64,000 nucleotides of DNA from B30-G6 sp963701385 (GTDB lineage: Bacteria > Desulfobacterota > Desulfobacteria > Desulfobacterales > B30-G6), in NCBI GenBank assembly GCA_963701385.1, contig CAVOZW010000027.1:536119-600118 (forward strand), read 5' to 3'. The translations under genes and the position numbers were made by a program. Shown in pieces: positions 1 through 8,373 of this stretch. The notes below the pieces were generated by a model. That model saw nothing but the letters and a program-made list of their open reading frames with translations, did not search any database and was not told where the DNA came from. Positions within the stretch are counted from its first letter, which is position 1. Each line of letters opens with the position of its first letter.

Positions 1-122
1 TAACCAAAAGAAGATTCAATCCCAACCTGCAATCGGTTCGTACGCTGGAAAAGGGTCGAACAAAAAAAATGGTCGTCTGCACCAACTGTATAAAATCAGG
101 ACGTGTCGTCAAAGCACCCTAA
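1..122 (+). CDS. rpmB: 50S ribosomal protein L28 (bL28), C-terminal part only
   Basis: The 5' end lies outside the window. Reading from base 3, the last 39 codons give the bL28 C-terminus: RRFNPNLQSV, then LEKGRTKKMVVCTNCIKSG, then RVVKAP and a TAA stop at 120-122. bL28 is a structural protein of the large ribosomal subunit. The two Cys in CTNC match the zinc-type version of the protein. The gene converges on rel with a 4-bp tail-to-tail overlap. The identification rests on the conserved basic C-terminal half; the start codon and any upstream elements cannot be judged. Confidence 0.9.
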   Translation, partial: TKRRFNPNLQSVRTLEKGRTKKMVVCTNCIKSGRVVKAP

Positions 123-2275
123 CCTTCTCTGATGACACTCAGGACATACTTGATCTTTTTTAGATCGGACAAGACCTTTTCGAGGTGATCGGTACTTTCG
201 ATGCCAAGGGTCAGCACGGAGTCGACGACCTGGTCATCCCTGGTTTCGGTGTTCAGGCTGAGAATATTGGCGTTGTTTCTACTGATGGTGGCTGCCATAT
301 CGGCCAGGAGGCCAACCCTGTCCAAAGAACTGATCCGTATCTTAACCGGGTAACTCTCCCGCGTTTCCAGACTCCATTCCACATCGATTCGTCGCTCGGG
401 GCTCATTTTCAGGGCATTGACACAGTTGGTTCGATGAACGGTCACACCGTAGCCACGGGTAATGTAGCCGGTAATGTTGTCTCCTGGAACCGGCTGGCAG
501 CATTTACCAAACCTCACTAACATGTCGTCCACACCCTTGACCACGACACCGACGGTTGGTTTCTTTTTCCTGACACGGCTGACAAGCTTGTTGAACAAGG
601 ATTCGTCGGCGTCAACACTCTCCGTCTTTAACGCCAGTCGCCGTACAATTTGGACCGGTGTCGTTTTCCCGTAACCGACACTTGCAATCAGATCGTCGAC
701 AGCCTTGAATCCGAAATGGGCCACGACGTCCCTCATCTCTTCTGTCTTGACCAGTGCGTTGAAATTGAGCTTGAGCTTTCGAAATGTTTTTTCACACATT
801 TCTCTGCCGAGCGACAAGCTGCGCGCTTTTTCCTGGGTCTTGATCCACTGCCGTATCTTGGAGCGTGCCTTGACCGTCTTGACGAAATTCAGCCAATCCT
901 TGCTTGGATGACTCCCTTTCGAGGTAATGATTTCGACAATATTTCCGGTTTGCATCTCGTACTTCAGCGGTACCATTCGGCCGTTTACCTTGGCGCCCGT
1001 GCATTGATTGCCGACTTCGCTGTGAATCATATAGGCAAAATCAATGGGCGTCGCTCCTTTTGGTAACGATTTGATCTCCCCCTGGGGTGTGAAAACGTAG
1101 ACTTCATCCGGGAACAAATCGATACGAACATTTTCTAAAAATTCCTGTGGATCCAGAAATTCGGCCTGATTCTCCACCAAGTTTTGAATCCAGGCGAACT
1201 TTTCACTGGCCTGGTTATCGATCCGCTTTCCTTCTTTATAGCCCCAGTGTGCCGCAATGCCGGACTTGGCAACTTGATCCATTTCCCGGGTCCGGATTTG
1301 GATTTCGATGCGTTCCCCGTAAGGGCCGACAACCGTGGTGTGGAGCGACTGGTACATATTCGCCTTGGGAATCCCGATGTAATCTTTGAATTTCTTTGCG
1401 ATCGGTTTCCACAAGGAGTGGACGAGGCCCAAAGCCTCATAGCAATTCGGTATGCTTTCCAAAATAATTCGAAAGGCGATGATGTCGTAGACTTCTTCAA
1501 AGCTGAGGTTCTGCTGGACCATCTTTTGATGAATGCTGAAAATATGCTTGTGACGACCGAGAACCTCACTCACCAGTCCGCTGTCATCCATTTTCTTTTT
1601 GATATAACTTTTCACCTCTTCGATATATTTTTCTCGTTCGGCGATGTCCTTGTTGATGAAACGCTCAATACGCTCATATTCTTCGGGTTGAAGATAGCGG
1701 AAAGACATATCTTCCAGTTCATTTTTAATCCAGTAGATCCCCAGACGTGCCGATATAGGTGCATAAATGTCTAGAGTTTCCTTGGCAATGGCTCTGCGTT
1801 TATTTTCTTTGTGGAACTGAAGGGTTTTCATGTTGTGCAGGCGATCGGCCAGCTTGATCAGTATCACCCGAATATCATCGGCCATAGCCAGGAGCATCTT
1901 TCGAATACTCTCTGCCTGGCGGGCTTCACTGCTGCTGAAAGGGAGTTTGCTTAGTTTGGTGACACCGGAAACGATGTGTTTTATTTCATGACCGAAGATA
2001 TCTTCAATCTCTTCGGAGGTTGCCTTGGTATCTTCGATGACATCGTGGAGCAGACCTGCGGCGATGCTCTCTTCATCGAGCTTCATCTCCGATAAGATGG
2101 CCGCCACTTCCAGGGGATGAGACAGATAAGGTTCTCCGGACAATCGCATCTGCCCGAGATGGACCCTGGCAGAGTATATATATGCACGCTCGATAATATC
2201 GACATTTGCACCTGGATTGTATTCCATCACCCTGTCGACGATATCGTTGATTCTGATCATACGCGAATCATACAC
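119..2275 (-). CDS. rel: Bifunctional (p)ppGpp synthetase/hydrolase, RelA/SpoT family
   Basis: This cytoplasmic stringent-response enzyme makes and degrades (p)ppGpp. The 718 residues have the full long-RSH layout. An HD hydrolase domain carries HDVIED near residue 77 and the downstream LADRLHNM motif. The synthetase domain follows (DYIGIPKANMYQSLHT, then EIQIRT and AAHWGYKEG, about residues 240-350). A TGS domain starts near 385, a CCQPVPGD segment lies near 595, and a C-terminal ACT domain ends the protein. An intact HD motif indicates a bifunctional Rel or SpoT-like enzyme and not a synthetase-only RelA. The start at 2275 gives MYDSRMIRIND; Met6 is an alternative. The stop is TAG. The gene lies downstream of ispG-proS on the same strand, separated by a repeat-like spacer. 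Confidence 0.96.
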   Translation of the reverse strand: MYDSRMIRINDIVDRVMEYNPGANVDIIERAYIYSARVHLGQMRLSGEPYLSHPLEVAAILSEMKLDEESIAAGLLHDVIEDTKATSEEIEDIFGHEIKHIVSGVTKLSKLPFSSSEARQAESIRKMLLAMADDIRVILIKLADRLHNMKTLQFHKENKRRAIAKETLDIYAPISARLGIYWIKNELEDMSFRYLQPEEYERIERFINKDIAEREKYIEEVKSYIKKKMDDSGLVSEVLGRHKHIFSIHQKMVQQNLSFEEVYDIIAFRIILESIPNCYEALGLVHSLWKPIAKKFKDYIGIPKANMYQSLHTTVVGPYGERIEIQIRTREMDQVAKSGIAAHWGYKEGKRIDNQASEKFAWIQNLVENQAEFLDPQEFLENVRIDLFPDEVYVFTPQGEIKSLPKGATPIDFAYMIHSEVGNQCTGAKVNGRMVPLKYEMQTGNIVEIITSKGSHPSKDWLNFVKTVKARSKIRQWIKTQEKARSLSLGREMCEKTFRKLKLNFNALVKTEEMRDVVAHFGFKAVDDLIASVGYGKTTPVQIVRRLALKTESVDADESLFNKLVSRVRKKKPTVGVVVKGVDDMLVRFGKCCQPVPGDNITGYITRGYGVTVHRTNCVNALKMSPERRIDVEWSLETRESYPVKIRISSLDRVGLLADMAATISRNNANILSLNTETRDDQVVDSVLTLGIESTDHLEKVLSDLKKIKYVLSVIREG

Positions 2276-2566
2276 TCCGTAATGATTCAGGTTGGCTGTA
2301 GATTATTAGACTGTTAGGCAGTTAAGCAGTTAAGCGTTTTGCTTCGCCGATCCATTGAAAAACCTCGCGGCAAGACTTGTCGTCGAGCTCAAGTCGAGTC
2401 GTTATGATAAATCTTCCTTCGTTTTGAAGCGGTCTCAAAAGTCCAGATCACACTCAAAAACAAGGCGTGGGCCAACGAAAAAGCGCAGCATACATGTTGT
2501 ATGTGAGCATTTTGAGGAGGTCCACAACACCGTTATTGGGTGTTAGATGGAATTTTGAGCCTGTTT
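2276..2566. repeat. Gene-free spacer with repeat-like, hairpin-forming sequence
   Basis: This 291-bp gap between proS and rel has no convincing reading frame. It contains CATACATGTTGTATG, a perfect 6-bp inverted repeat with a 3-base loop, near 2490. AACACC and GGTGTT flank a 7-base loop near 2526-2544. A tandem TAGGCAG/TAAGCAG/TAAGCG stretch lies near 2313-2337. The texture resembles a dispersed intergenic repeat more than a promoter region. Copy number cannot be assessed from one window, so the repeat call is an inference from structure. Confidence 0.35.
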
Positions 2567-4087
2567 CTAGTAGGCTTTCGCGAACACAACCTCCTGCGTC
2601 CCCGGCTTACCGCAACAAATGCAGGTACCCCTGGCCGGGGCGCCGTCAAAAGGAATGCAGCGTATGGAAACACTCAGATCTTCTTTGATTTTTAGCTCAC
2701 AGGCCTCGTCTCCACACCATGGCGATATGGCAAAGCCGCCGTGAATTTCAGGTTTCTCTAAATTCTTTGGTGTAAAATAGTCATAAAAAAGGTCTTTTTG
2801 GGCGATGTTTTCCGTATTTGCCTCTCTAAAAGCGGCCGCTCGCTTAAAAAGCGTCGCCTGGATGTCGTCCAGCATCTGGGTAAATTCGGCTACAAAGGTG
2901 TCTCTGTTGATGGACAGCTTCTCTTTGTAGTGCCGGTCCCGCCGCCCCACAAAGACCGACGCCTCAGCAATGTCCCGGGGTCCGATCTCGATACGCATGG
3001 GAATCCCTTTCTTGATCCAGTCCCAGCCTCTGGCGCCCCCGATATCTCGGTCGTCAATCTCGATATTTATCGAGCGTCGATGGTAGGTCTGATTCCGTAA
3101 TTCAGATGCCAGTTGCTCCACGAAAGGCATGACTTTCGAGCGGTCGTCAGGGTTCCTGATAATGGGGAGAATGACGGCATGCGCCGAAGCGACTTTGGGG
3201 GGAAGAATAATGCCGTCATCATCGCCGTGTGCCATGATAAGTCCACCCACCAGGCGGGTCGAGGTCCCCCAGGATGTTGTCCAGGCATACGCTTCTTTTT
3301 CATCCGCCGTCTGGAATTTGATGTTGGATGCCCTGGCAAAATTCTGCCCGAGAAAATGAGAGGTCCCGGCTTGAAGCGCCTTTCTATCCTGCATCATGGC
3401 TTCGATGCACAAAGTATCGACGGCACCCGGAAACCTTTCGGCAGGCGATTTTCGACCCTTCAGGACCGGAATTGCCAGATAGTCTTCGACACATCTGGCA
3501 TAGACGTCGAGCATCATCCGGGTTCGCTCCTGGGCCTCTTTCTGGGTGGCATGTGCGGTGTGACCTTCCTGCCACAGGAATTCGCTGGTTCTTAAAAAAA
3601 TTCGCGTGCGCATCTCCCACCGGACCACATTGGCCCATTGATTGATAAGCAGTGGCAGGTCACGATAACTGCTGATCCAGCGCGAAAAAGAATCGCCGAT
3701 TATCGTTTCAGAGGTGGGTCTTACCACCAATGGTTCACTCAGACGGCCGGCCGGTACCAAGGTGCCGTCAGTTCCTTTTTTTAACCGATGATGGGTAACC
3801 ACCGCACATTCTTTGGCAAAACCCTCCACATGCTCGGCCTCTTTCTCCAAAAAACTGATCGGAATAAACAAGGGGAAATAAGCATTGTGAACCCCTGTCG
3901 CCTTGAACATATCGTCCATCTCGCGAACAATATTCTCCCACAGGGAATATCCCCAGGGTTTGATGACCATACAGCCGCGAACAGATGATTTTTCGGCCAT
4001 CTCCGATGCCTTGACAACCTGCTGATACCATTCAGGGTAGTCTTCAGCGCGCGTGGGTGTTATGGCTGTTTTTATTTTTTTTCCCAT
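2567..4087 (-). CDS. proS: Prolyl-tRNA synthetase, archaeal/eukaryotic-like short type
   Basis: This enzyme charges tRNA-Pro with proline in the cytoplasm. Its 506 residues are shorter than the classical bacterial enzyme (about 570), which carries an insertion editing domain. Class II motifs are visible: EMDDMFKATGVHNAYFPLFI, then RPTSETII and the R-containing MRTRIFLRTSEFLWQEGHTA segment. The C-terminal zinc-type domain ends CTCICCGK-like (GTCICCGKPGTQEVVFAKAY). Absence of the insertion domain together with this C-terminal domain identifies the archaeal/eukaryotic-like ProRS class found in some bacteria. A good ribosome site (GGAAAGG) precedes the ATG at 4087. The gene overlaps the 3' end of ispG by 44 bp, so the two are almost certainly co-transcribed. 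The stop is TAG. Confidence 0.95.
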   Translation of the reverse strand: MGKKIKTAITPTRAEDYPEWYQQVVKASEMAEKSSVRGCMVIKPWGYSLWENIVREMDDMFKATGVHNAYFPLFIPISFLEKEAEHVEGFAKECAVVTHHRLKKGTDGTLVPAGRLSEPLVVRPTSETIIGDSFSRWISSYRDLPLLINQWANVVRWEMRTRIFLRTSEFLWQEGHTAHATQKEAQERTRMMLDVYARCVEDYLAIPVLKGRKSPAERFPGAVDTLCIEAMMQDRKALQAGTSHFLGQNFARASNIKFQTADEKEAYAWTTSWGTSTRLVGGLIMAHGDDDGIILPPKVASAHAVILPIIRNPDDRSKVMPFVEQLASELRNQTYHRRSINIEIDDRDIGGARGWDWIKKGIPMRIEIGPRDIAEASVFVGRRDRHYKEKLSINRDTFVAEFTQMLDDIQATLFKRAAAFREANTENIAQKDLFYDYFTPKNLEKPEIHGGFAISPWCGDEACELKIKEDLSVSIRCIPFDGAPARGTCICCGKPGTQEVVFAKAY

Positions 4088-5219
4088 GTTGACCTTTCCG
4101 AGACATCTTATTTTGTTTTTTTCCGATAATTTTGGGGCAAGACACTAAGTAACGCTGCTCGTAGGCTGCGATCTCCGCCAGAATAACATCGAGGAGTTTG
4201 TCCTGGGAAAACGTCTTCACGACCTCCCCTTTCTTGAAAAAAACCCCTCGGCCATCACCGCCCGCAATTCCGATATCGGCTTCTTTGGCTTCACCGGGAC
4301 CGTTGACCACACAACCCATGATAGCGATTTTGGTGGGTGCGACATGATGTATGGTGGCTTTTTCCACCTCGTCCACAATATGAAACAAATCGATATTGCA
4401 TCTCCCGCATGTGGGGCAGGAAATAATATCGGGCCCCCTTTGTCGAATATTCAAGGCCTTGAGGATTTCAAAGGCTGCACGCACCTCCTCCACCGGATCG
4501 CGTGTCAGGGAAACACGGATGGTATCTCCAATGCCTTCGGCCAGTAGCGTTCCAATGCCGATAGCGGATTTGACGAGTCCCGGAAACAAGCCCCCGGCTT
4601 CAGTGACCCCCACATGGACCGGAAAATCACTTTTTTCGGCAAAGCGTCTGTAGGCTTCGATGGTACGTCCCACATCCGATGCCTTGAGGGAGACCTTCAT
4701 GTTGTCAAACCCAAACGAGCCGATCATATCCAAATGCCGCAGGGCGCTTTCTACCATGGCCTCGGCAGTAGGGGCCTGGTACTTTTTTAAGAGATCCTTT
4801 TCGATGGAACCCGAATTCACACCGATCCTTATGGAGATGCCATGATCCCGGGCACAATCGATCAGCGCCTTAACCTTTGCTTTACCCCCGATGTTACCGG
4901 GGTTGATTCTGAGAGCATCGGCACCGAATCGGGCCGACGCCATTGCCAAACGGTAACTGAAATGGATGTCTGCAATGACCGGTATGGCAACCTGTTTCTT
5001 GATGACGGCAATGGCTGCTGCGGATGCCTCGTCTGGAACAGCAACCCTTACAATTTCGCAACCGGCCTTGTGTAACCTAACAATCTGTGAAACCGTGCTT
5101 TCGACATCCGCAGTAAAGGTGTTGGTCATGGACTGCACGGAAATGGGTGCCCCACCGCCGACGAGAACGTTGCCGACACAGATTTGACGGGTCTTTTTCC
5201 TATTTATTTCAAGGGGCAT
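4044..5219 (-). CDS. ispG: 4-hydroxy-3-methylbut-2-en-1-yl diphosphate synthase
   Basis: IspG (GcpE) converts methylerythritol cyclodiphosphate to HMBPP in the MEP isoprenoid pathway, using a [4Fe-4S] cluster. The 391 residues contain the N-terminal TIM-barrel signature (VQSMTNTFTADV; ALRINPGNIG; RIGVNSGS). The C-terminal cluster-binding part has CPTCGRCNID and the later MGCVVNGPGEA. The last 30 or so residues are a lysine-rich tail not typical of the family, produced where the reading frame runs into the start of proS. The gene is first of an ispG-proS pair on the minus strand. No strong ribosome site is obvious before the ATG at 5219. Confidence 0.96.
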   Translation of the reverse strand: MPLEINRKKTRQICVGNVLVGGGAPISVQSMTNTFTADVESTVSQIVRLHKAGCEIVRVAVPDEASAAAIAVIKKQVAIPVIADIHFSYRLAMASARFGADALRINPGNIGGKAKVKALIDCARDHGISIRIGVNSGSIEKDLLKKYQAPTAEAMVESALRHLDMIGSFGFDNMKVSLKASDVGRTIEAYRRFAEKSDFPVHVGVTEAGGLFPGLVKSAIGIGTLLAEGIGDTIRVSLTRDPVEEVRAAFEILKALNIRQRGPDIISCPTCGRCNIDLFHIVDEVEKATIHHVAPTKIAIMGCVVNGPGEAKEADIGIAGGDGRGVFFKKGEVVKTFSQDKLLDVILAEIAAYEQRYLVSCPKIIGKKQNKMSRKGQHGKKNKNSHNTHAR

Positions 5220-5465
5220 TCTGTTAGGCTTTCACCGGATATTGGACGACGGATGCGAGACGCTAGCACCCTTGTTCACATCCATCCAGACCGATACAGA
5301 CAGGGCTATCCGAAAAGTTTATAAAATATCAAATAACTGTCATAAGTTCAAGAAAAATAGGGCTTTTCCTGGATATTGTTTTTTTTGAATCGTTCTATTA
5401 TACTGAGCTTAAGTCGCGTGATGGTCGCGGCTGCCACAGAAACATACGGAGAACGGTATTCAAAT

Positions 5466-6854
5466 TTGAAACGCTTGCGCCCATTTCTGATTCTGCCCGT
5501 GATCGGTTTTCTCCTGCTGCTACTTTCCTGCGAATGGGATCTGTCTTTCTTCAAAACAGACGCATCCGTATTGACGAGAATTATCGAGAAAGGTGAGCTG
5601 ACCGTTATCACCCGAAACAATGCCCATTGCTATTACCTCTATCGCGACCAGGAGATGGGCTTTGAATATGATCTGGCTAAGGCGTTTGCAGACTATCTGG
5701 GGGTTGCGCTCAATATACGCATCGCCGAAAAATGGGAAGGCATGATTCCAAGCCTGCTTGATGGCAGCGGCGATCTTATCGCCGCCAGCATGACCATTAC
5801 ACCGAAACGGCGCCGAGAAGTCTTGTTTTCAAACGGCTACATGGATATTCAACAATATCTCATCGTCCACCGTGACAACCACGCCATTCGGACCGTCGAA
5901 GACCTCCGTGGACAGATTATCCATGTTCGCAGAGGGACTTCCTATCAGGAACGCCTTGAAAGCCTTGCCGTGCGGATACCGGATCTGACCATCGTGCTGC
6001 ATGAGGATGTTCCCACAGAAGAGTTTATTCGTCAGGTGGCTGAAAAAGAGATCGACATCACCATTGCCGACAGCAATATCGCCATGTTGAACCGCCGGTA
6101 TTACCCTCAGGCAGTTATGGCGGGACCGGTTGCTGAAAAAGAGAATCTGGGATGGGCCGTTCACCCGAATGCGCACAAACTGCTGGAAAAAATGAATCAG
6201 TTTTTCGAACTGATCATTGAAAACGGCAGGTATGAGGAACTTCGCAAGCGATATTATGCAGAGGTGGAACGCTTCGACTATGTTGACTTGAAACGATACC
6301 ATCGAAGATTGGCCACCCGGTTACCGAAATACCAGCCCATCCTGATGGCGGCATCCAGGGAGTTCAACCTCGACTGGCGTCTGGTTGCAGCTCAAATGTA
6401 CCAGGAATCGCATTTTCGGCGATATGCCCGCAGCCACGCCGGTGCCTACGGCCTGATGCAGTTGACCAAGAGAACCGCCAAAAGTTTTGGCGTCACCGAC
6501 ATTACCGATCCTGAGCAAAACATTTATGCCGGTGTTCAGCATCTGCGTAACTTGTTTGATTATATTGATATCGAAAACATATCAGACAGGTTGTCCATCG
6601 CCCTGGCAGCTTACAACGTCGGACAGGGACACCTTCGGGATGCACAGAAACTCGCCATTGACCTGCGCATGGATCCACAGCGCTGGTCATCGCTCGAGAA
6701 AATATTTCCTTTGTTAAGCTACCGGCAATATTATATAAATGCAACATATGGATACTGTCGCGGCCTAGAACCTGTGACATACGTCAGACAAATCAAGATC
6801 TACTACGACATTCTCAAGCGGCAGGCGATTGACTACGACGATAAGCACGAATAG
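5466..6854 (+). CDS. mltF: MltF-like lytic transglycosylase lipoprotein
   Basis: This is a probable membrane-bound peptidoglycan lytic transglycosylase. The N-terminal part is an extracellular solute-binding (SBP_bac_3) domain: VITRNNAHCYYLY, GFEYDLAKAFADYLG, and AASMTITPKRR. The C-terminal SLT domain has catalytic Glu in QMYQESHFRRYARSHAGAYG and the LMQL, AAYNVGQGH motifs. This order is that of MltF. A hydrophobic run ending LLLLLSC gives a lipobox. A TTG start at 5466 preceded by GGAGA places that Cys at a normal distance (residue 22). The upstream ATG at 5376 would leave an unusually long, uncharged-poor leader. The gene converges with the aminotransferase at 6877. The stop is TAG. Confidence 0.88.
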   Translation: MKRLRPFLILPVIGFLLLLLSCEWDLSFFKTDASVLTRIIEKGELTVITRNNAHCYYLYRDQEMGFEYDLAKAFADYLGVALNIRIAEKWEGMIPSLLDGSGDLIAASMTITPKRRREVLFSNGYMDIQQYLIVHRDNHAIRTVEDLRGQIIHVRRGTSYQERLESLAVRIPDLTIVLHEDVPTEEFIRQVAEKEIDITIADSNIAMLNRRYYPQAVMAGPVAEKENLGWAVHPNAHKLLEKMNQFFELIIENGRYEELRKRYYAEVERFDYVDLKRYHRRLATRLPKYQPILMAASREFNLDWRLVAAQMYQESHFRRYARSHAGAYGLMQLTKRTAKSFGVTDITDPEQNIYAGVQHLRNLFDYIDIENISDRLSIALAAYNVGQGHLRDAQKLAIDLRMDPQRWSSLEKIFPLLSYRQYYINATYGYCRGLEPVTYVRQIKIYYDILKRQAIDYDDKHE

Positions 6855-6876
6855 GGCAAGGGTTCGATATAGGCTG

Positions 6877-8166
6877 CTACTGGAGAAAAACATCTTCCAG
6901 GCGCTGAATTAAAAAATCTAGCTCATCATCGCTGATATTAAGGGGTGGAGAAATTCGAATGGTATGCCCACGACTGTCATTTACGACAACGCCCCGGTCG
7001 AGCAATTTTCTACAAAAAACCATAGCGTCCCCATTTTTCACTTCAATGCCGATGAACAATCCTTTTCCCCTGACCTCCTTGATATGTTTCGATCGGGCGG
7101 CTATTTTCATGATGCGCTGTTTTAGCTTTTCCCCTTGGACTTCCGATGCTTTTGCCAATGCCTCCTCTTGAAGCACCTCTAAAGCCGATATCCCTGCAAC
7201 ACAAGCCAGCGGGTAACCACCAAATGTCGAACCGTCCGAACCTTTATCAAATGCGATGTCCATCAGGGTTGTATTCGTAATGAACACAGACAAGGGAATC
7301 AGACCGCCGGACAAGGCTTTGCCCAGTATGAGACCATCTGGAACGATGTTTTCGTGCTCGAAACAAAAGTTTTTTCCCGTACGGCCCAGGCCAACCTGTA
7401 TCTCATCCAGCATCAGTAACAAATCGTAATCATCGGCAAGGCCTCGAAGCCCTTGCAAAAATCCCGCGGGGGGTATTTTCATCCCGCCTTCCCCCTGCAT
7501 GGGCTCGACCAAAATGCCACAGGTATTTTGGTTGATGGCGGCCTTCACGGCATCCAGATTGCCAAATTCGACCGTTACAAACCCCGGTGTCAGAGGACCG
7601 AAGCCGGCTCGATACTTGGGCTGTGATGAAAAAGAGATCACCGTAATCATTCGGCCATGAAAATTATTATCGAAGACGATGATTTCCTGCTTGCCATCGG
7701 GTATATGCTTTATCTTCCAACCATAGTAACGTGCCATTTTAATAGCGGTTTCGACAGACTCCACCCCCCCGTTTTTGGGCATGACCTTGTTGCCGTTCTG
7801 TCCGAAACGAGGCCCTAGCTGAGGAACAAATTGTGCTGTTTTGGACAAAAACAATGCCAGCGGATCCGTATAAACCACATTTGAAATGACGGAAGCGTAG
7901 TTCCCAACAAGCGCCTTCATGATGGCATTGACCACTTTTGGATGGTGGTGGCCGAGATTGGCAGCAGAATATGCAGCCAAACAATCTAAATATCTTTTAC
8001 CGCTTACATCCGTAAGCCAACTGCCTCGAGCTGTTCTGACCACGACATCGAGTCGGTTGTAATGATTGGCACCTGACATGTGTTCCAGGTCAAAGGCTTC
8101 CCGGTCTGTTATATTGGAAAACCCGCCAACCGGGGTATCCAAAAGTGCCGTCGGCATGTTCAGCAT
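6877..8166 (-). CDS. Class III PLP aminotransferase, ornithine-aminotransferase-like
   Basis: This fold-type I aminotransferase has 429 residues. The segment near residue 40-75 (YLDCLAAYSAANLGHHHP) is typical of ornithine--oxo-acid transaminase (RocD). LDEIQVGLGRTGKNF carries the PLP-binding Asp, and LGKALSGG carries the Schiff-base Lys near residue 275. STFGGYPLACVAG and the C-terminal RISPPLNIS also fit the family. The likely reaction moves a terminal amino group from ornithine or a related diamine-type substrate to 2-oxoglutarate. The substrate is inferred from similarity, and the usual NTGAEAVE is changed to NGGVESVE. GGAGGG lies 7 bases before the ATG. The gene is transcribed away from the TrmB-type regulator at 8374 and has an operator over its promoter. 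The stop is TAG. Confidence 0.82.
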   Translation of the reverse strand: MLNMPTALLDTPVGGFSNITDREAFDLEHMSGANHYNRLDVVVRTARGSWLTDVSGKRYLDCLAAYSAANLGHHHPKVVNAIMKALVGNYASVISNVVYTDPLALFLSKTAQFVPQLGPRFGQNGNKVMPKNGGVESVETAIKMARYYGWKIKHIPDGKQEIIVFDNNFHGRMITVISFSSQPKYRAGFGPLTPGFVTVEFGNLDAVKAAINQNTCGILVEPMQGEGGMKIPPAGFLQGLRGLADDYDLLLMLDEIQVGLGRTGKNFCFEHENIVPDGLILGKALSGGLIPLSVFITNTTLMDIAFDKGSDGSTFGGYPLACVAGISALEVLQEEALAKASEVQGEKLKQRIMKIAARSKHIKEVRGKGLFIGIEVKNGDAMVFCRKLLDRGVVVNDSRGHTIRISPPLNISDDELDFLIQRLEDVFLQ

Positions 8167-8192
8167 GACATTCCCTCCGCGTCTGCAGATGA

Positions 8193-8212
8193 GTTGCTAT
8201 CTTGGTAGCAAC
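8193..8212. promoter_or_regulatory. Operator 1 over the aminotransferase promoter
   Basis: GTTGCTATCTTGGTAGCAAC is a perfect inverted repeat (GTTGCTA, 6-base spacer, TAGCAAC). It begins 27 bases upstream of the aminotransferase ATG and overlaps the distal bases of that gene's -10 box (8211-8216). That position suits a repressor site. A near-identical site lies in front of the divergent TrmB-type regulator. Confidence 0.7.
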
Positions 8213-8239
8213 AATATACCTTAAACAAGGAATTGTCAA
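8211..8239 (-). promoter_or_regulatory. Sigma-70-type promoter of the aminotransferase gene
   Basis: On the minus strand TTGACA (8234-8239) is followed after exactly 17 bases by TATTGT (8211-8216). The -35 is consensus and the -10 matches 4 of 6. Operator 1 overlaps the -10 box. Confidence 0.65.
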
Positions 8240-8268
8240 GTTTAATGAACTGTTTGGGACACAGAAAA

Positions 8269-8297
8269 TTGACACGATTCTTGTTTTTATGTATCGT
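8269..8297 (+). promoter_or_regulatory. Sigma-70-type promoter of the TrmB-type regulator
   Basis: TTGACA at 8269-8274 is followed after 17 bases by TATCGT at 8292-8297. Transcription would start near 8304, upstream of operator 2, which would then lie in the early transcribed region. That is a common place for an autoregulatory roadblock. Confidence 0.6.
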
Positions 8298-8335
8298 TAT
8301 GCGATCATCAAATTAATGTGGAGGCTTACATCTAT

Positions 8336-8355
8336 GTTGCCACTGCGATAGCAAC
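8336..8355. promoter_or_regulatory. Operator 2 in front of the TrmB-type regulator
   Basis: GTTGCCACTGCGATAGCAAC has the same 7-6-7 layout as operator 1, with one changed base (GTTGCCA against TAGCAAC). It lies 18 bases before the ATG at 8374 and covers the region around the leader. The shared motif GTTGCYA-N6-TAGCAAC makes the neighbouring regulator the obvious binding candidate. Confidence 0.68.
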
Positions 8356-8373
8356 AATTGAAGGGAATGACCT

